In this document: positions 29,866 to 38,196 of the stretch, piece by piece
Position numbering within the stretch: the stretch's first letter is position 1
Layout of the letters: every line of letters begins with the position of its first letter
Assembly (NCBI RefSeq): GCF_006838285.1
Contig: NZ_CP038228.1
Coordinates: 2,480,001 to 2,544,000, forward strand
DNA from: Xanthomonas translucens pv. cerealis
GTDB taxonomy: Bacteria > Pseudomonadota > Gammaproteobacteria > Xanthomonadales > Xanthomonadaceae
Direction of reading: 5' to 3'
Length of the DNA: 64,000 bases
The notes under the pieces: model-generated
The model's database searches: none
What the model saw: the letters and a program-made list of their open reading frames with translations, nothing else
What the model was told of the DNA's origin: nothing
Translations under genes and position numbers: made by a program

Positions 29866-30729
29866 ATGTCCGACATGCCCCACGTTTTCGACGCCAAGAC
29901 CGAGACCTTCGAAGCCGAGGTACTGCAGAAATCGTTGCAGACCCCCGTGCTGGTGGACTTCTGGGCGCCCTGGTGCGGCCCGTGCAAGACCCTGAGCCCG
30001 ATCCTGGAGAAGCTGGCCGCCGAATACCACGGCGCGTTCGAACTGGCCAAGGTCGATGTGGACCAGGAGCAGCAGATCGCCGCCGCGTTCCAGATCCGCT
30101 CGGTGCCGACCGTGTTCCTGGTCAAGGACGGGCAACTGGTGGACGGCTTCCCCGGCGCCATGCCCGAAGGCCAGCTGCGCGAATTCCTGACCCAGCACGG
30201 CATCGCGCCGCTGCCGGCGCCGGCCGAGGTGCAGGAGGACGCGCCCGCCGCGCCGCGGGATCCGCACGCCGAGGTGCTGCACCTGCGCGAGGCGGTGGCC
30301 GCCGAGCCGGACAAGGACGAACTGAAGCTGGACCTGGCGCTGGCGCTGGTGAAGACCGGCGCCGCCGCCGAGGCGGAGACGCTGATCGACGCGCTGCCGG
30401 CCAACCTGGCCACCGACGAGCGCGCGGTGCGCGCGCGGGCGCGGCTGGGCTTCGTCGGCGCGCTGCAGTCGGCGCCGCCGCTGGAGACGCTGCAGGCCAC
30501 GCTCGCGCAGGACCCGGCCGACCTCAAGGCGCGCTACCTGCTGGGCGTGCGCCAGCTGATCGCCGGCGACGACGAGGCGGCGCTGGAGCAGTTCCTGGAG
30601 ATGCTGCGCCAGGACCGCAGCTTCGAGGATGGCCTGCCCAGGAAGTCGCTGATCGACGCGTTCCGGGTGATCGAGGACGAGGATCTGGTCGGCCGCTACC
30701 GGCGCAAGATGTCGGCGCTGTTGTTCTGA
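29866..30729 (+). CDS. cnoX: Thioredoxin-fold co-chaperone CnoX/YbbN
   Basis: The product is 287 residues: a thioredoxin domain (1-110) with the active site WCGPC (Cys37, Cys40), followed by a TPR-like helical tail (about 130-287, including LKARYLLGVRQLIAGDDEAALEQFLEML). This matches YbbN/CnoX, a redox-regulated holdase working with GroEL. E. coli CnoX lacks the first active-site Cys. This protein keeps both, so it may be a true oxidoreductase. The start MSDMPHVFDAKTE was chosen by homology; a C7 run and an out-of-frame ATG (29856) lie immediately upstream. Confidence 0.93.
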   Translation: MSDMPHVFDAKTETFEAEVLQKSLQTPVLVDFWAPWCGPCKTLSPILEKLAAEYHGAFELAKVDVDQEQQIAAAFQIRSVPTVFLVKDGQLVDGFPGAMPEGQLREFLTQHGIAPLPAPAEVQEDAPAAPRDPHAEVLHLREAVAAEPDKDELKLDLALALVKTGAAAEAETLIDALPANLATDERAVRARARLGFVGALQSAPPLETLQATLAQDPADLKARYLLGVRQLIAGDDEAALEQFLEMLRQDRSFEDGLPRKSLIDAFRVIEDEDLVGRYRRKMSALLF

Positions 30730-30874
30730 GGCGCGCGCGGAAGGCGCCGGCCGTGCCTGCGCCAGGGCGGGCGGCCGCTGCTGGCGTTGCAGGCAGCGCA
30801 ACGCAGCGCCCGGCACTCTCCATACCAATGCGAATGGTAAGCTCACCCTCCCCTGGCGCTGCTCACCATCCGCA

Positions 30875-31324
30875 ATGAAAGCCTCCCTGTTCCGTCTGGG
30901 CCTGAACCTGTGGCCGCCGTTCCTGTTCGCCGGCATCCATTTGGTGGAGCTGAGCCCGGACTACCGCTACGCGCGGGTCGAACTGCGCATGCGGCCGTGG
31001 AACCGCAACTACGTCGGCACCCATTTCGGCGGCAGCCTGTTCGCGATGACCGATCCGTTCTGGATGCTGCTGGCGATGCAGAACCTGGGCCGCGGCTACT
31101 ACGTCTGGGACAAGGCCGGCAGCATCGAGTTCGTGCGCCCCGGGCGCGGCACCGTGAGCGCGCAGTTCCGTCTCGACGATGCGCTGCTGGACGAAATGCG
31201 CGCCGCCACCGCCGGCGGCGACAAATACCTGCGCTGGTTCGACAACGAGATCCTCGACGCGCAGGGTGAGGTGGTGGCGCGCACGCGCAAGCAGCTGTAC
31301 GTCAGGCGCAAGCCGGCGCGGTAA
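30875..31324 (+). CDS. DUF4442 hotdog-fold thioesterase-like protein
   Basis: The 149-residue product fits the DUF4442/YiiD C-terminal-like hotdog family, with motifs RPWNRNYVGTHFGGSLFAMTDPF (the helix carrying the presumed active site) and a terminal strand of ARTRKQLYVRRK. The likely substrate is an acyl-CoA or similar thioester, but no specific assignment is possible. It is on the plus strand after cnoX (145-bp gap) with its own upstream sequence. Confidence 0.85.
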   Translation: MKASLFRLGLNLWPPFLFAGIHLVELSPDYRYARVELRMRPWNRNYVGTHFGGSLFAMTDPFWMLLAMQNLGRGYYVWDKAGSIEFVRPGRGTVSAQFRLDDALLDEMRAATAGGDKYLRWFDNEILDAQGEVVARTRKQLYVRRKPAR

Positions 31325-31493
31325 TGCTGGCGAAATCGATCGCTGCGGCGCCCGCGACACGACGCCTGGCGCGCTCGAGGCCCGGCCATTTGCCGCTCCT
31401 TGCCACACCGCTTGCCCCATCGCATCTGCACGAAGTGCACATTCTTGGCGATCGACCGCAGCGCCAGGCGCAGCGCGCCGCTACACTAGGCGG

Positions 31494-32171
31494 ATGTCGC
31501 CAGATACCCCCGCTCCGCACCCCCGCCCGTCCCTGCAACGGCTGTTCTTCACCGGCCTGCTGACCGTGCTGCCGATCTGGTTGACCTGGGTCGTGGTCAA
31601 GTTCGTGTTCGTGCTGCTGTCGGGCATCAGCAGCCCGTGGGTGGTGCCGCTGTCGGCGCGCATCGCCGCCTCGTTCCCGCACGAGATGTGGTGGGTCACT
31701 GCGCTGTGGGTGCAGAACACCATCGCCCTGGCCGCCACCCTGGGGGTGATCCTGCTGGTCGGCATCCTCAGCCGGCGCGTGATCGGGCAGCGCCTGCTGC
31801 GCTGGTTCGAGGCGGTCATGCGCCGCATCCCGCTGGCCAGCGTGGTCTACGACAGCGCGCGCAAGCTGCTGGACATGCTGCAGACCGAGCCCGGCAGCAC
31901 CCAGCGCGTGGTGCTGATCGACTTCCCGCACCGCGACATGAAGTCGGTGGGCCTGGTCACCCGGGTGATCAAGGAACAGGGCACCGGCCGCGAGCTGGCC
32001 GCGGTGTACGTGCCAACCACGCCGAATCCGACCTCCGGCTACCTGGAGATCGTGCCGGTGGAGCTGCTGACCCCCACCGACTGGAGCGTGGACCAGGCGA
32101 TGAGCTTCATCATCTCCGGCGGCGCGGTGGCGCCGGACAGCGTGCCGTTCACCCGCACCGCGGATCGCTGA
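31494..32171 (+). CDS. DUF502 membrane protein
   Basis: The product is 225 residues, with two strong membrane segments (LFFTGLLTVLPIWLTWVVVKFVFVL from about residue 18, and IALAATLGVILLVGIL near 79). A soluble domain follows, containing FEAVMRRIPLASVVYDSARKLLD and the YVPTTPNPTSGYLEIVP motif, which is diagnostic of DUF502. Plant relatives (COV-like proteins) suggest a trafficking or membrane role, but the bacterial function is unknown. yhhQ begins five bases after its stop, so the two are probably cotranscribed. Confidence 0.9.
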   Translation: MSPDTPAPHPRPSLQRLFFTGLLTVLPIWLTWVVVKFVFVLLSGISSPWVVPLSARIAASFPHEMWWVTALWVQNTIALAATLGVILLVGILSRRVIGQRLLRWFEAVMRRIPLASVVYDSARKLLDMLQTEPGSTQRVVLIDFPHRDMKSVGLVTRVIKEQGTGRELAAVYVPTTPNPTSGYLEIVPVELLTPTDWSVDQAMSFIISGGAVAPDSVPFTRTADR

Positions 32172-32176
32172 CGCGC

Positions 32177-32950
32177 ATGCGCAACGGCACGCTCGACGAT
32201 CGCGCGGTTCGCCTGTTCATCGGCCTGGCGGCGTTTTTCTGCGTCAATGCCGCGCTGGCCGAATTCATCGGGGTCAAGATCTTCGCCCTGGAAGACACCC
32301 TCGGCATCGCGCCGCTGAACTGGAACCTGTTCGGCCAGACCGGCTCGATGAACTTCACCGCCGGCACTTTGCTGTGGCCGCTGGTGTTCATCCTCACCGA
32401 CACCATCAACGAGTTCTTCGGCCGCCGCGGGGTGCGCTTCATCTCCTGGCTGGCGGTAGCGCTGATCGGCTACGGCTTCCTGTTCGCGTTCGCCGCGATC
32501 GCGCTGTCGCCGGCCGCGTTCTGGGTCGGCGCGGCGCAAAACCAGGGCGTGCCGGACTACCAGGCCGCGTTCGCGGCGGTGTTCGGCCAGGGCCTGTGGA
32601 CCATCGCCGGCTCGCTGGTCGCGTTCCTGGCCGGGCAGCTGATCGACGTGGCGGTGTTCCACCGCATCCGCAACGTCACCGGCGAAAAGCACGTCTGGCT
32701 GCGCGCCACCGGCTCCACCGCGGTGTCGCAGCTGATCGACAGCTTCGTGGTGATCTACATCGCTTTCGTGCTCGGCCCGCAACACTGGTCGATCCCGCTG
32801 TTCCTGGCGGTGAGCACGCTCAACTACATCTGCAAGATGCTGCTGGCGGTGTTGCTGATCCCTCTGCTGTACCTGATGCGGCGGCTGATCACCGACTACC
32901 TGAGTCCCGAACGCGCCGAGCAGCTGCGCGAGGAAGCCGCGGCCGACTGA
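32177..32950 (+). CDS. yhhQ: Queuosine precursor transporter YhhQ family (DUF165)
   Basis: The product is 257 residues with six hydrophobic segments and the VUT/DUF165 signatures: ALAEFIGVKIF near residue 26, LVFILTDTINEFFGRRGVRF, and GSTAVSQLIDSFVVIYIAF near residue 180. E. coli YhhQ imports preQ0/preQ1 for the tRNA modification queuosine. The substrate here is inferred from family. It is five bases downstream of the DUF502 gene. Confidence 0.93.
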   Translation: MRNGTLDDRAVRLFIGLAAFFCVNAALAEFIGVKIFALEDTLGIAPLNWNLFGQTGSMNFTAGTLLWPLVFILTDTINEFFGRRGVRFISWLAVALIGYGFLFAFAAIALSPAAFWVGAAQNQGVPDYQAAFAAVFGQGLWTIAGSLVAFLAGQLIDVAVFHRIRNVTGEKHVWLRATGSTAVSQLIDSFVVIYIAFVLGPQHWSIPLFLAVSTLNYICKMLLAVLLIPLLYLMRRLITDYLSPERAEQLREEAAAD

Positions 32951-33241
32951 GTGCGCGCCGCTGCCGCGCCGGCGCAGCAGCGGCTGGATCTGCGCATGTC
33001 GGCGCGTCCGCTGTCCGCGCCAGCGACATCGCTGCGGCGGCGGTGCGGCCGCCGAGGCAGCGCCCGCGCAGTTGCCGCAGAGCACCACCCAGCCTGGCCC
33101 GCGCCCTGCCGCACGCTTGCCGCAGCGGCGGCGGCCGCCATCGGCCGCACCGTCTTTTGGCTGACCGCCGGTGCGACGGTGGGTGGCCTCCACGATGCGG
33201 ATCGGGCAAGCTCGCGTGCTTGCTTGTCGTTGGAGCCCGTA

Positions 33242-35119
33242 ATGCCGCCCAGCTTTCCCCGCCTGTTGTCGCTCGCCATCGCCGCCGTGCTGAGCCTGTC
33301 GCTGGCCGCACCGGCGGATGCGGCCAAGAAGAAGACCGCCAGGCAGCAGACCGCGCAGACCCGCGCCAAGGCCAGCAAGGCCAGGCAGGCACGGGAGGCG
33401 CCGGCGCCGGTGGTGCTGAGCAAGGCGCAGCAACTCAACCGCCTGTACGACGACTACTGGGAAGCGTCGCTGAAGCTCAATCCGCTGCAGGCCACGTTCC
33501 AGGGCGACAGCCGCTACAACGACCAGTTGCCGAACTTCCTGTCGGCCGCGTTCCGCCAGCAGTCGCACGATTTCACCGTGCTGTGGCTGGGCAAGGCCGA
33601 GGCGATCGGCAAGGACGGGCTGAGCGGGCAGGACCTGCTCAGCTACGAGATCTTCGTCAGCGATGCGCGCACTGCGCTGGAAGCAGAGAAATACCCGAGC
33701 TGGATGCAGCCGGTGAACCAGTTCTACAACATCGGCAGCATCATGGTGATGCTCGGTTCGGGTACTGGCGCGCAGCCGTTCCACACCGCCAAGGACTACG
33801 ACAACTGGTCGCGGCGCGCGTCGGGCATCCCCGCCCTGTTCGACCAGGCCATCGCCAACATGCGCGAAGGCATGAAGGCCGGCGTGGTGCAGCCGCGCGC
33901 GCTGATGGAAAAGGTGCTGCCGCAGCTGGACGCGATCATCAAGCCCACCGCCGAGGAAAGCCTGTTCTGGGGGCCGGTGCGCAACCTGCCAGCGGACATG
34001 CCGGCGGCCGACAAACAGCGCATCAGCGCCGACTACAAGCGCCTGATCGAATACCGGATCATGCCGGCCTACCGCGCGCTGCGCGGTTTCATCGCCTCCG
34101 AATACCTGCCGGCCACGCGCAGCACCGCCGGCGTCGGCGCGCTGCCCGGCGGCGCGGACTGGTACGCGTACAACGTGCGCCAGAGCACCACCACCGACCT
34201 GAGCCCGGCGCAGATCCACCAGATCGGCCTGGACGAGGTCGCGCGCATTCAGGCGCAGATTCAGGTGGTGATGAAGCAGGTGAAGTTCCGCGGCTCGATG
34301 CCGAAGTTCTTCAAGTTCATGCAGACCGACAAGCGCTTCAATTTCAAGAGCGAAGACGAGCTGCTGAGCTATTACCGCGGCCTGGAGTCGCGGGTAGATG
34401 CGGCGGTGCCGCGCCTGTTCGCGCTGAAGCCGAAGGCCGCGTTCGAGATCCGTCCGGTGGAGCCGTACCGCGCGCAAACGGCGGCCGGCGGCTCGTACAT
34501 GCGGCCCAGCGAGGACGGCGCGCGCCCGGGCATCTTCTACGTCAACACCTACGACCTGCCCAGCCGCAAGACCTGGGATGCGGAAGACCTGTATCTGCAC
34601 GAGGCCATCCCCGGCCATCACTTCCAGCTCGGCCTGCAGCAGGAACTGAGCAACCTGCCCAAGTTCCGCCGCTTCGGCGGCGAGACCGCCTACATCGAAG
34701 GCTGGGGCCTGTACACCGAGTCGCTGGGCAAGGAACTGGGCCTGTACCAGGATCCCTACAACTACTTCGGCTACCTGCAGAACGAGTTGTGGCGCGCGAT
34801 CCGCCTGGTGGTGGACACCGGCCTGCACAGCAAGGGCTGGAGCCGCGAGCAGGCGATCGACTACATGCTCGAGAACTCGGCCACCAGCCGCACCGACGCC
34901 GAAGCGGAAACCGAGCGCTACATGGCCATCCCCGGCCAGGCGCTGTCCTACAAGATCGGCGAGATGAAGATCCTGCAGCTGCGCGACTACGCACGCACCC
35001 AGCTCGGCGCCAAGTTCGACATCCGCCAATTCCACGCCGAGATCCTGAAGGACGGCTCGGTGCCGCTGGACGTGCTGCAGGAGAAGATCGAACGCTGGGT
35101 GGCGAGCAAGAAGGGCTGA
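33242..35119 (+). CDS. Secreted DUF885 metallopeptidase-like protein
   Basis: The product is 625 residues. A signal peptide (1 to about 28, ADA-AKKK) is followed by a Lys/Arg/Ala-rich stretch and a DUF885 catalytic domain. The zinc-site motif HEAIPGHH occupies residues 453-460, and GETAYIEGWGLYTESLGKELG, with the third-ligand Glu, follows about 30 residues later. DUF885 proteins are gluzincin-like peptidases, periplasmic or extracytoplasmic here, with unknown natural substrates. The ATG at 33242 gives the signal peptide; the 291 bp upstream hold no gene. Confidence 0.92.
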   Translation: MPPSFPRLLSLAIAAVLSLSLAAPADAAKKKTARQQTAQTRAKASKARQAREAPAPVVLSKAQQLNRLYDDYWEASLKLNPLQATFQGDSRYNDQLPNFLSAAFRQQSHDFTVLWLGKAEAIGKDGLSGQDLLSYEIFVSDARTALEAEKYPSWMQPVNQFYNIGSIMVMLGSGTGAQPFHTAKDYDNWSRRASGIPALFDQAIANMREGMKAGVVQPRALMEKVLPQLDAIIKPTAEESLFWGPVRNLPADMPAADKQRISADYKRLIEYRIMPAYRALRGFIASEYLPATRSTAGVGALPGGADWYAYNVRQSTTTDLSPAQIHQIGLDEVARIQAQIQVVMKQVKFRGSMPKFFKFMQTDKRFNFKSEDELLSYYRGLESRVDAAVPRLFALKPKAAFEIRPVEPYRAQTAAGGSYMRPSEDGARPGIFYVNTYDLPSRKTWDAEDLYLHEAIPGHHFQLGLQQELSNLPKFRRFGGETAYIEGWGLYTESLGKELGLYQDPYNYFGYLQNELWRAIRLVVDTGLHSKGWSREQAIDYMLENSATSRTDAEAETERYMAIPGQALSYKIGEMKILQLRDYARTQLGAKFDIRQFHAEILKDGSVPLDVLQEKIERWVASKKG

Positions 35120-35223
35120 GCGGGGCGGCGCAGCAGCTGCAGGAGGGGCTTCACGGCGCGGCGGGACAGCCTGCATTGCCCCTGCAGAGCCGACGTCGGC
35201 ACAGCGACGACGCACTCGCCGGA

Positions 35224-36177
35224 TCAAGCATCCTGCAACGCATTCGCGCGCAACCGCTGCGCCAGCTGCGCGATATCGCGCGGTGTAGTGCGGCAGCAGC
35301 CGCCGATCAGGCGGGCGCCGGCAGCGCGCCAGGCATCGACACGACCGGCCAAGCCGCAGGCATCGGCGCCGGCGCCATCCCAGTGCTTGCCAGCGGCGTC
35401 GTAACGCTCGCCGGAGTTCGGATACACCACCAGCGGCAACCGGGTCAGCGTCGCCAGATGCTGCAACGCTGCGCTGCCCAGTTCCGGCGCGATGCAGTTG
35501 ACGCCGAGCGCGACAACCTGAGGATGGCCGTCGAGCAGCGCCACCACCTCGCGCAATGGCGTGCCGTCGCTGAGGTGCATGGCATCGCGCAGGGTGAACG
35601 AAAACCATGCCGTGCTCTGCGGAAATTCCTGCAGCAACGCCAGCAGCGCGACGATCTCCGCCGCCGACGGCAGCGTCTCGCAGGCAAGCAGGTCCACGCC
35701 CGCTTCGACCAGCGCAGCGATGCGCGGACGGTGGAAATCCAGCATCGCCGCCTGCGGCAGCGCGTAGTCGCCGCGGTATTCCGAGCCGTCGGACAGATAG
35801 GCGCCATAAGGCCCCACCGAGCCGGCGACCAGCAACGCGCCGGCATCCGCATGCGCGGCCCGATAGGCATCGCGCGCCTGCAGCGCGAGTTGCGCGCTGC
35901 GTGCGATCAGTTGCCGCGACTGCGCCAGATCGATGCCGCGCGCAGCGAACCCCTGCGGCGTAGCCTGATAGCTGGCAGTGATCGCGCATTGCGCGCCGGC
36001 CTCGAAATAGTCCAGGTGCACCTGGCGGATCAGCTGCGGCTGCTCGATCAGCACCTTGGCCGACCACAGCGCATCGCCGAGGTCGCAGCCATGCGCTTCA
36101 AGCTCGGTGGCCATCGCACCGTCGAGGACGATGCAGCGGCCGTCGGCCAACAACGCGGTCAAGGGATTATGCGGCAT
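35224..36177 (-). CDS. mmuM: Homocysteine S-methyltransferase
   Basis: MmuM transfers a methyl group from S-methylmethionine (or SAM) to homocysteine, making methionine. The 317-residue product has VLDGAMATELEAHGCDLGD near residue 15 and the zinc ligands: Cys in GVNCIAPELG, and Cys294/Cys295 in LIGGCCRTTP. Length and motifs match E. coli MmuM (310). The ATG at 36177 (MPHNPLTALL) is chosen; an in-frame upstream ATG adds 12 residues. No mmuP permease is adjacent. Confidence 0.94.
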   Translation of the reverse strand: MPHNPLTALLADGRCIVLDGAMATELEAHGCDLGDALWSAKVLIEQPQLIRQVHLDYFEAGAQCAITASYQATPQGFAARGIDLAQSRQLIARSAQLALQARDAYRAAHADAGALLVAGSVGPYGAYLSDGSEYRGDYALPQAAMLDFHRPRIAALVEAGVDLLACETLPSAAEIVALLALLQEFPQSTAWFSFTLRDAMHLSDGTPLREVVALLDGHPQVVALGVNCIAPELGSAALQHLATLTRLPLVVYPNSGERYDAAGKHWDGAGADACGLAGRVDAWRAAGARLIGGCCRTTPRDIAQLAQRLRANALQDA

Positions 36178-36246
36178 GGTCGCGGCCTCGGAGGCGAAAC
36201 GGGATGCCGCCATTGTGTCAGCATCAACCACAGCAAGCGACAACGC

Positions 36247-36277
36247 AGACACACGGACACACGGACACACGGACAGC
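36247..36277. repeat. Short tandem repeat, ACACACGG about 3.5 copies
   Basis: An 8-bp unit is repeated in the 211-bp divergent gap between mmuM and the first VOC gene. It may vary in copy number between strains. No other structure is seen in the gap. Confidence 0.85.
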
Positions 36278-36388
36278 GTGCGGCCTCGCAGCCATACCGA
36301 CAGCCGCCATGCCGGGCGCAACGTGGCCGGAAGCCGTACGCTATGCTCCGCGCATGGCTCGCCCCTTTCTTCAGCTCCGGAGCAGCGC

Positions 36389-36754
36389 ATGACCTTCACC
36401 GCGTTGACGCCGATGCTGCGCAGCACCGATCTTGCAGCGGCGCTGGCGTTCTACACAGACACGCTGGATTTCCGCATCGAGGGCGGCGGCGTGGACGCCG
36501 GCTGGGCATCGCTGCGGCACGGCCCGCTGGCGCTGATGCTGGCCGCGCAGCAAGCGCCTGCCAGTGCCGCGGTTTCCGGCTTTTCCGGCTCGCTGTACTT
36601 CCGCACCGACGCGGTGGACGCCTGGTGGCAGCGGCTGCAGCCACACGCGCGCATCGTCTATCCGCTCGAGGACTTCGCCTACGGCATGCGCGAATTCGCG
36701 ATCCACGATCCGGACCGCCACTTGCTGCAGTTCGGCCAGGCGCTGTGCCGATGA
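36389..36754 (+). CDS. VOC/glyoxalase-bleomycin resistance superfamily protein
   Basis: This 121-residue VOC-fold protein shows the two beta-alpha-beta-beta-beta modules: LTPMLRSTDLAAALAFYTDTLDF at the start and FAIHDPDRHLLQFGQAL at the end. The first strand lacks the usual metal-binding His/Gln (it reads LTPML), so it may be a binding protein and not a metalloenzyme. Its stop overlaps the next VOC start by ATGA, so the two small genes form an operon. Confidence 0.88.
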   Translation: MTFTALTPMLRSTDLAAALAFYTDTLDFRIEGGGVDAGWASLRHGPLALMLAAQQAPASAAVSGFSGSLYFRTDAVDAWWQRLQPHARIVYPLEDFAYGMREFAIHDPDRHLLQFGQALCR

Positions 36755-37146
36755 GTCTGACCCTGCGCGGCGTGCACCACGTGGCGATCATCGCCTCCGA
36801 CTATGCACGCTCGAAGCAGTTCTACTGCCGCATCCTCGGCCTGCCCGCGATCGCCGAGGTCTACCGCGACACGCGCGACTCCTGGAAGCTGGATCTGGCC
36901 CTGCCCGACGGCACCCAGATCGAACTGTTCTCCTTCCCCGCGCCGCCGCCGCGGCCCAGCCGCCCGGAAGCCTGCGGCCTGCGCCATCTGGCGTTGCGCG
37001 TGGACGACCTGGACACCGCCGTCGCCCACCTGCAGGCGCACGGCGTGGTCACCGAACCGATCCGCATCGACGAATACACCGGGCGCCGCTTCACTTTCTT
37101 CGCCGACCCGGACGCGCTGCCGCTGGAACTGTACGAAACCGGCTGA
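36751..37146 (+). CDS. yaeR: YaeR-like VOC family protein
   Basis: The 131-residue product closely follows E. coli YaeR: VHHVAIIASDYARSKQFYCRILG, VYRDTRDSWKLDLAL, then PRPSRPEACGLRHLALRVDD, and RFTFFADPDALPLELYE at the end. Conserved His and Glu metal ligands (HH at 8-9, H near 78, E near 127) are present, suggesting a metal-dependent lyase or isomerase related to glyoxalase I. The physiological substrate is unknown. It is translationally coupled to the preceding VOC gene. Confidence 0.92.
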   Translation: MSLTLRGVHHVAIIASDYARSKQFYCRILGLPAIAEVYRDTRDSWKLDLALPDGTQIELFSFPAPPPRPSRPEACGLRHLALRVDDLDTAVAHLQAHGVVTEPIRIDEYTGRRFTFFADPDALPLELYETG

Positions 37147-37289
37147 GCGGCGCCCTGCCTGGGCCGTCCGGTGCCGTTGCACATCCGCACTCAACTGCAC
37201 ACAGCTTCGCCGATGGCAATGACTTCCGGCGCATGCGGCAATGCACGATCGCCGCAACAATCGGATATCGACCAGGGGAAAGGTACGCC

Positions 37290-38183
37290 ATGCTGCAGAT
37301 CCGCGAGCTGTCCAAGACCTACGCCAACGGCGTCCATGCGCTCAAGGGCGTCACCCTGGATATCCCGCGCGGCATGTTCGGCCTGCTCGGCCCCAACGGC
37401 GCCGGCAAGTCCTCGTTGATGCGCACCCTGGCCACGCTGCAGGAAGCCGATTCCGGCAGTGCCACGCTCACCGCCGCCGACGGCCAGACGATCGATGTGC
37501 TGCGCGACAAGGACGCGCTGCGGCGCAAACTCGGCTACCTGCCGCAGGATTTCGGGGTCTACCCGAAGGTCAGCGCGCTGGACCTGCTCGACCATTTCGC
37601 GGTGCTGAAAGGGCTCACCGAGCGCCGCCAGCGCAAGCAGCTGGTCGAGAGCCTGCTGCAGCAGGTCAACCTGTGGGACGCGCGCAAGCGCAAGCTGGGC
37701 ACTTATTCCGGCGGCATGCGCCAGCGCTTCGGCATCGCCCAGGCGCTGCTCGGCAATCCGCAGCTGGTCATCGTCGACGAACCCACCGCCGGCCTGGATC
37801 CGGAGGAACGCAACCGCTTCCTCAACCTGCTGGCCGAGATCGGCGAGAACGTGGTGGTGATCCTGTCCACCCACATCGTCGAGGACGTCACCGACCTGTG
37901 CCCGGCGATGGCGATCATGAACAAGGGCCAGGTCCTGCTGACCGGCCGCCCCGCCGACGCGATCGCCACGCTGAGCCAGCAGGTCTGGCGCAAGCAGGTA
38001 GCCAAGAGCGCGTTGGCGGAATACGAAGCGCGCTTCACCGTGCTGTCCACCCGGCTGGTAGCCGGTAGCCCGGTGATCCATGTGTTCAGCGCCGAGTGCC
38101 CGGAAGCCGGCTTCGAAGCGGTCTCGCCCGACCTCGAGGACGTATATTTCCAACGCTTGCGCCAGCAGGCGCGGGCCGCCTGA
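37290..38183 (+). CDS. ABC transporter ATP-binding protein
   Basis: The 297-residue ABC ATPase has Walker A GPNGAGKS at residues 34-41, the signature YSGGMRQR, Walker B LVIVDEPTAGLDPEE and H-loop STHIVEDV. The C-terminal 80 residues (after TGRPADAIATL) form a family-specific tail ending LEDVYFQRL. The partner permease starts 13 bp downstream. The pair resembles ABC-2 systems whose permease carries an M1 peptidase domain. An AGGGGAAAGG ribosome site precedes the ATG. Confidence 0.95.
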   Translation: MLQIRELSKTYANGVHALKGVTLDIPRGMFGLLGPNGAGKSSLMRTLATLQEADSGSATLTAADGQTIDVLRDKDALRRKLGYLPQDFGVYPKVSALDLLDHFAVLKGLTERRQRKQLVESLLQQVNLWDARKRKLGTYSGGMRQRFGIAQALLGNPQLVIVDEPTAGLDPEERNRFLNLLAEIGENVVVILSTHIVEDVTDLCPAMAIMNKGQVLLTGRPADAIATLSQQVWRKQVAKSALAEYEARFTVLSTRLVAGSPVIHVFSAECPEAGFEAVSPDLEDVYFQRLRQQARAA

Positions 38184-38196
38184 CGGAGCGCCGAGT

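Noticed and set aside
36389..37146. The two VOC genes as one frameshifted gene
   Set aside because: Each encodes a complete two-module VOC fold with its own start, and the ATGA overlap is normal coupling.
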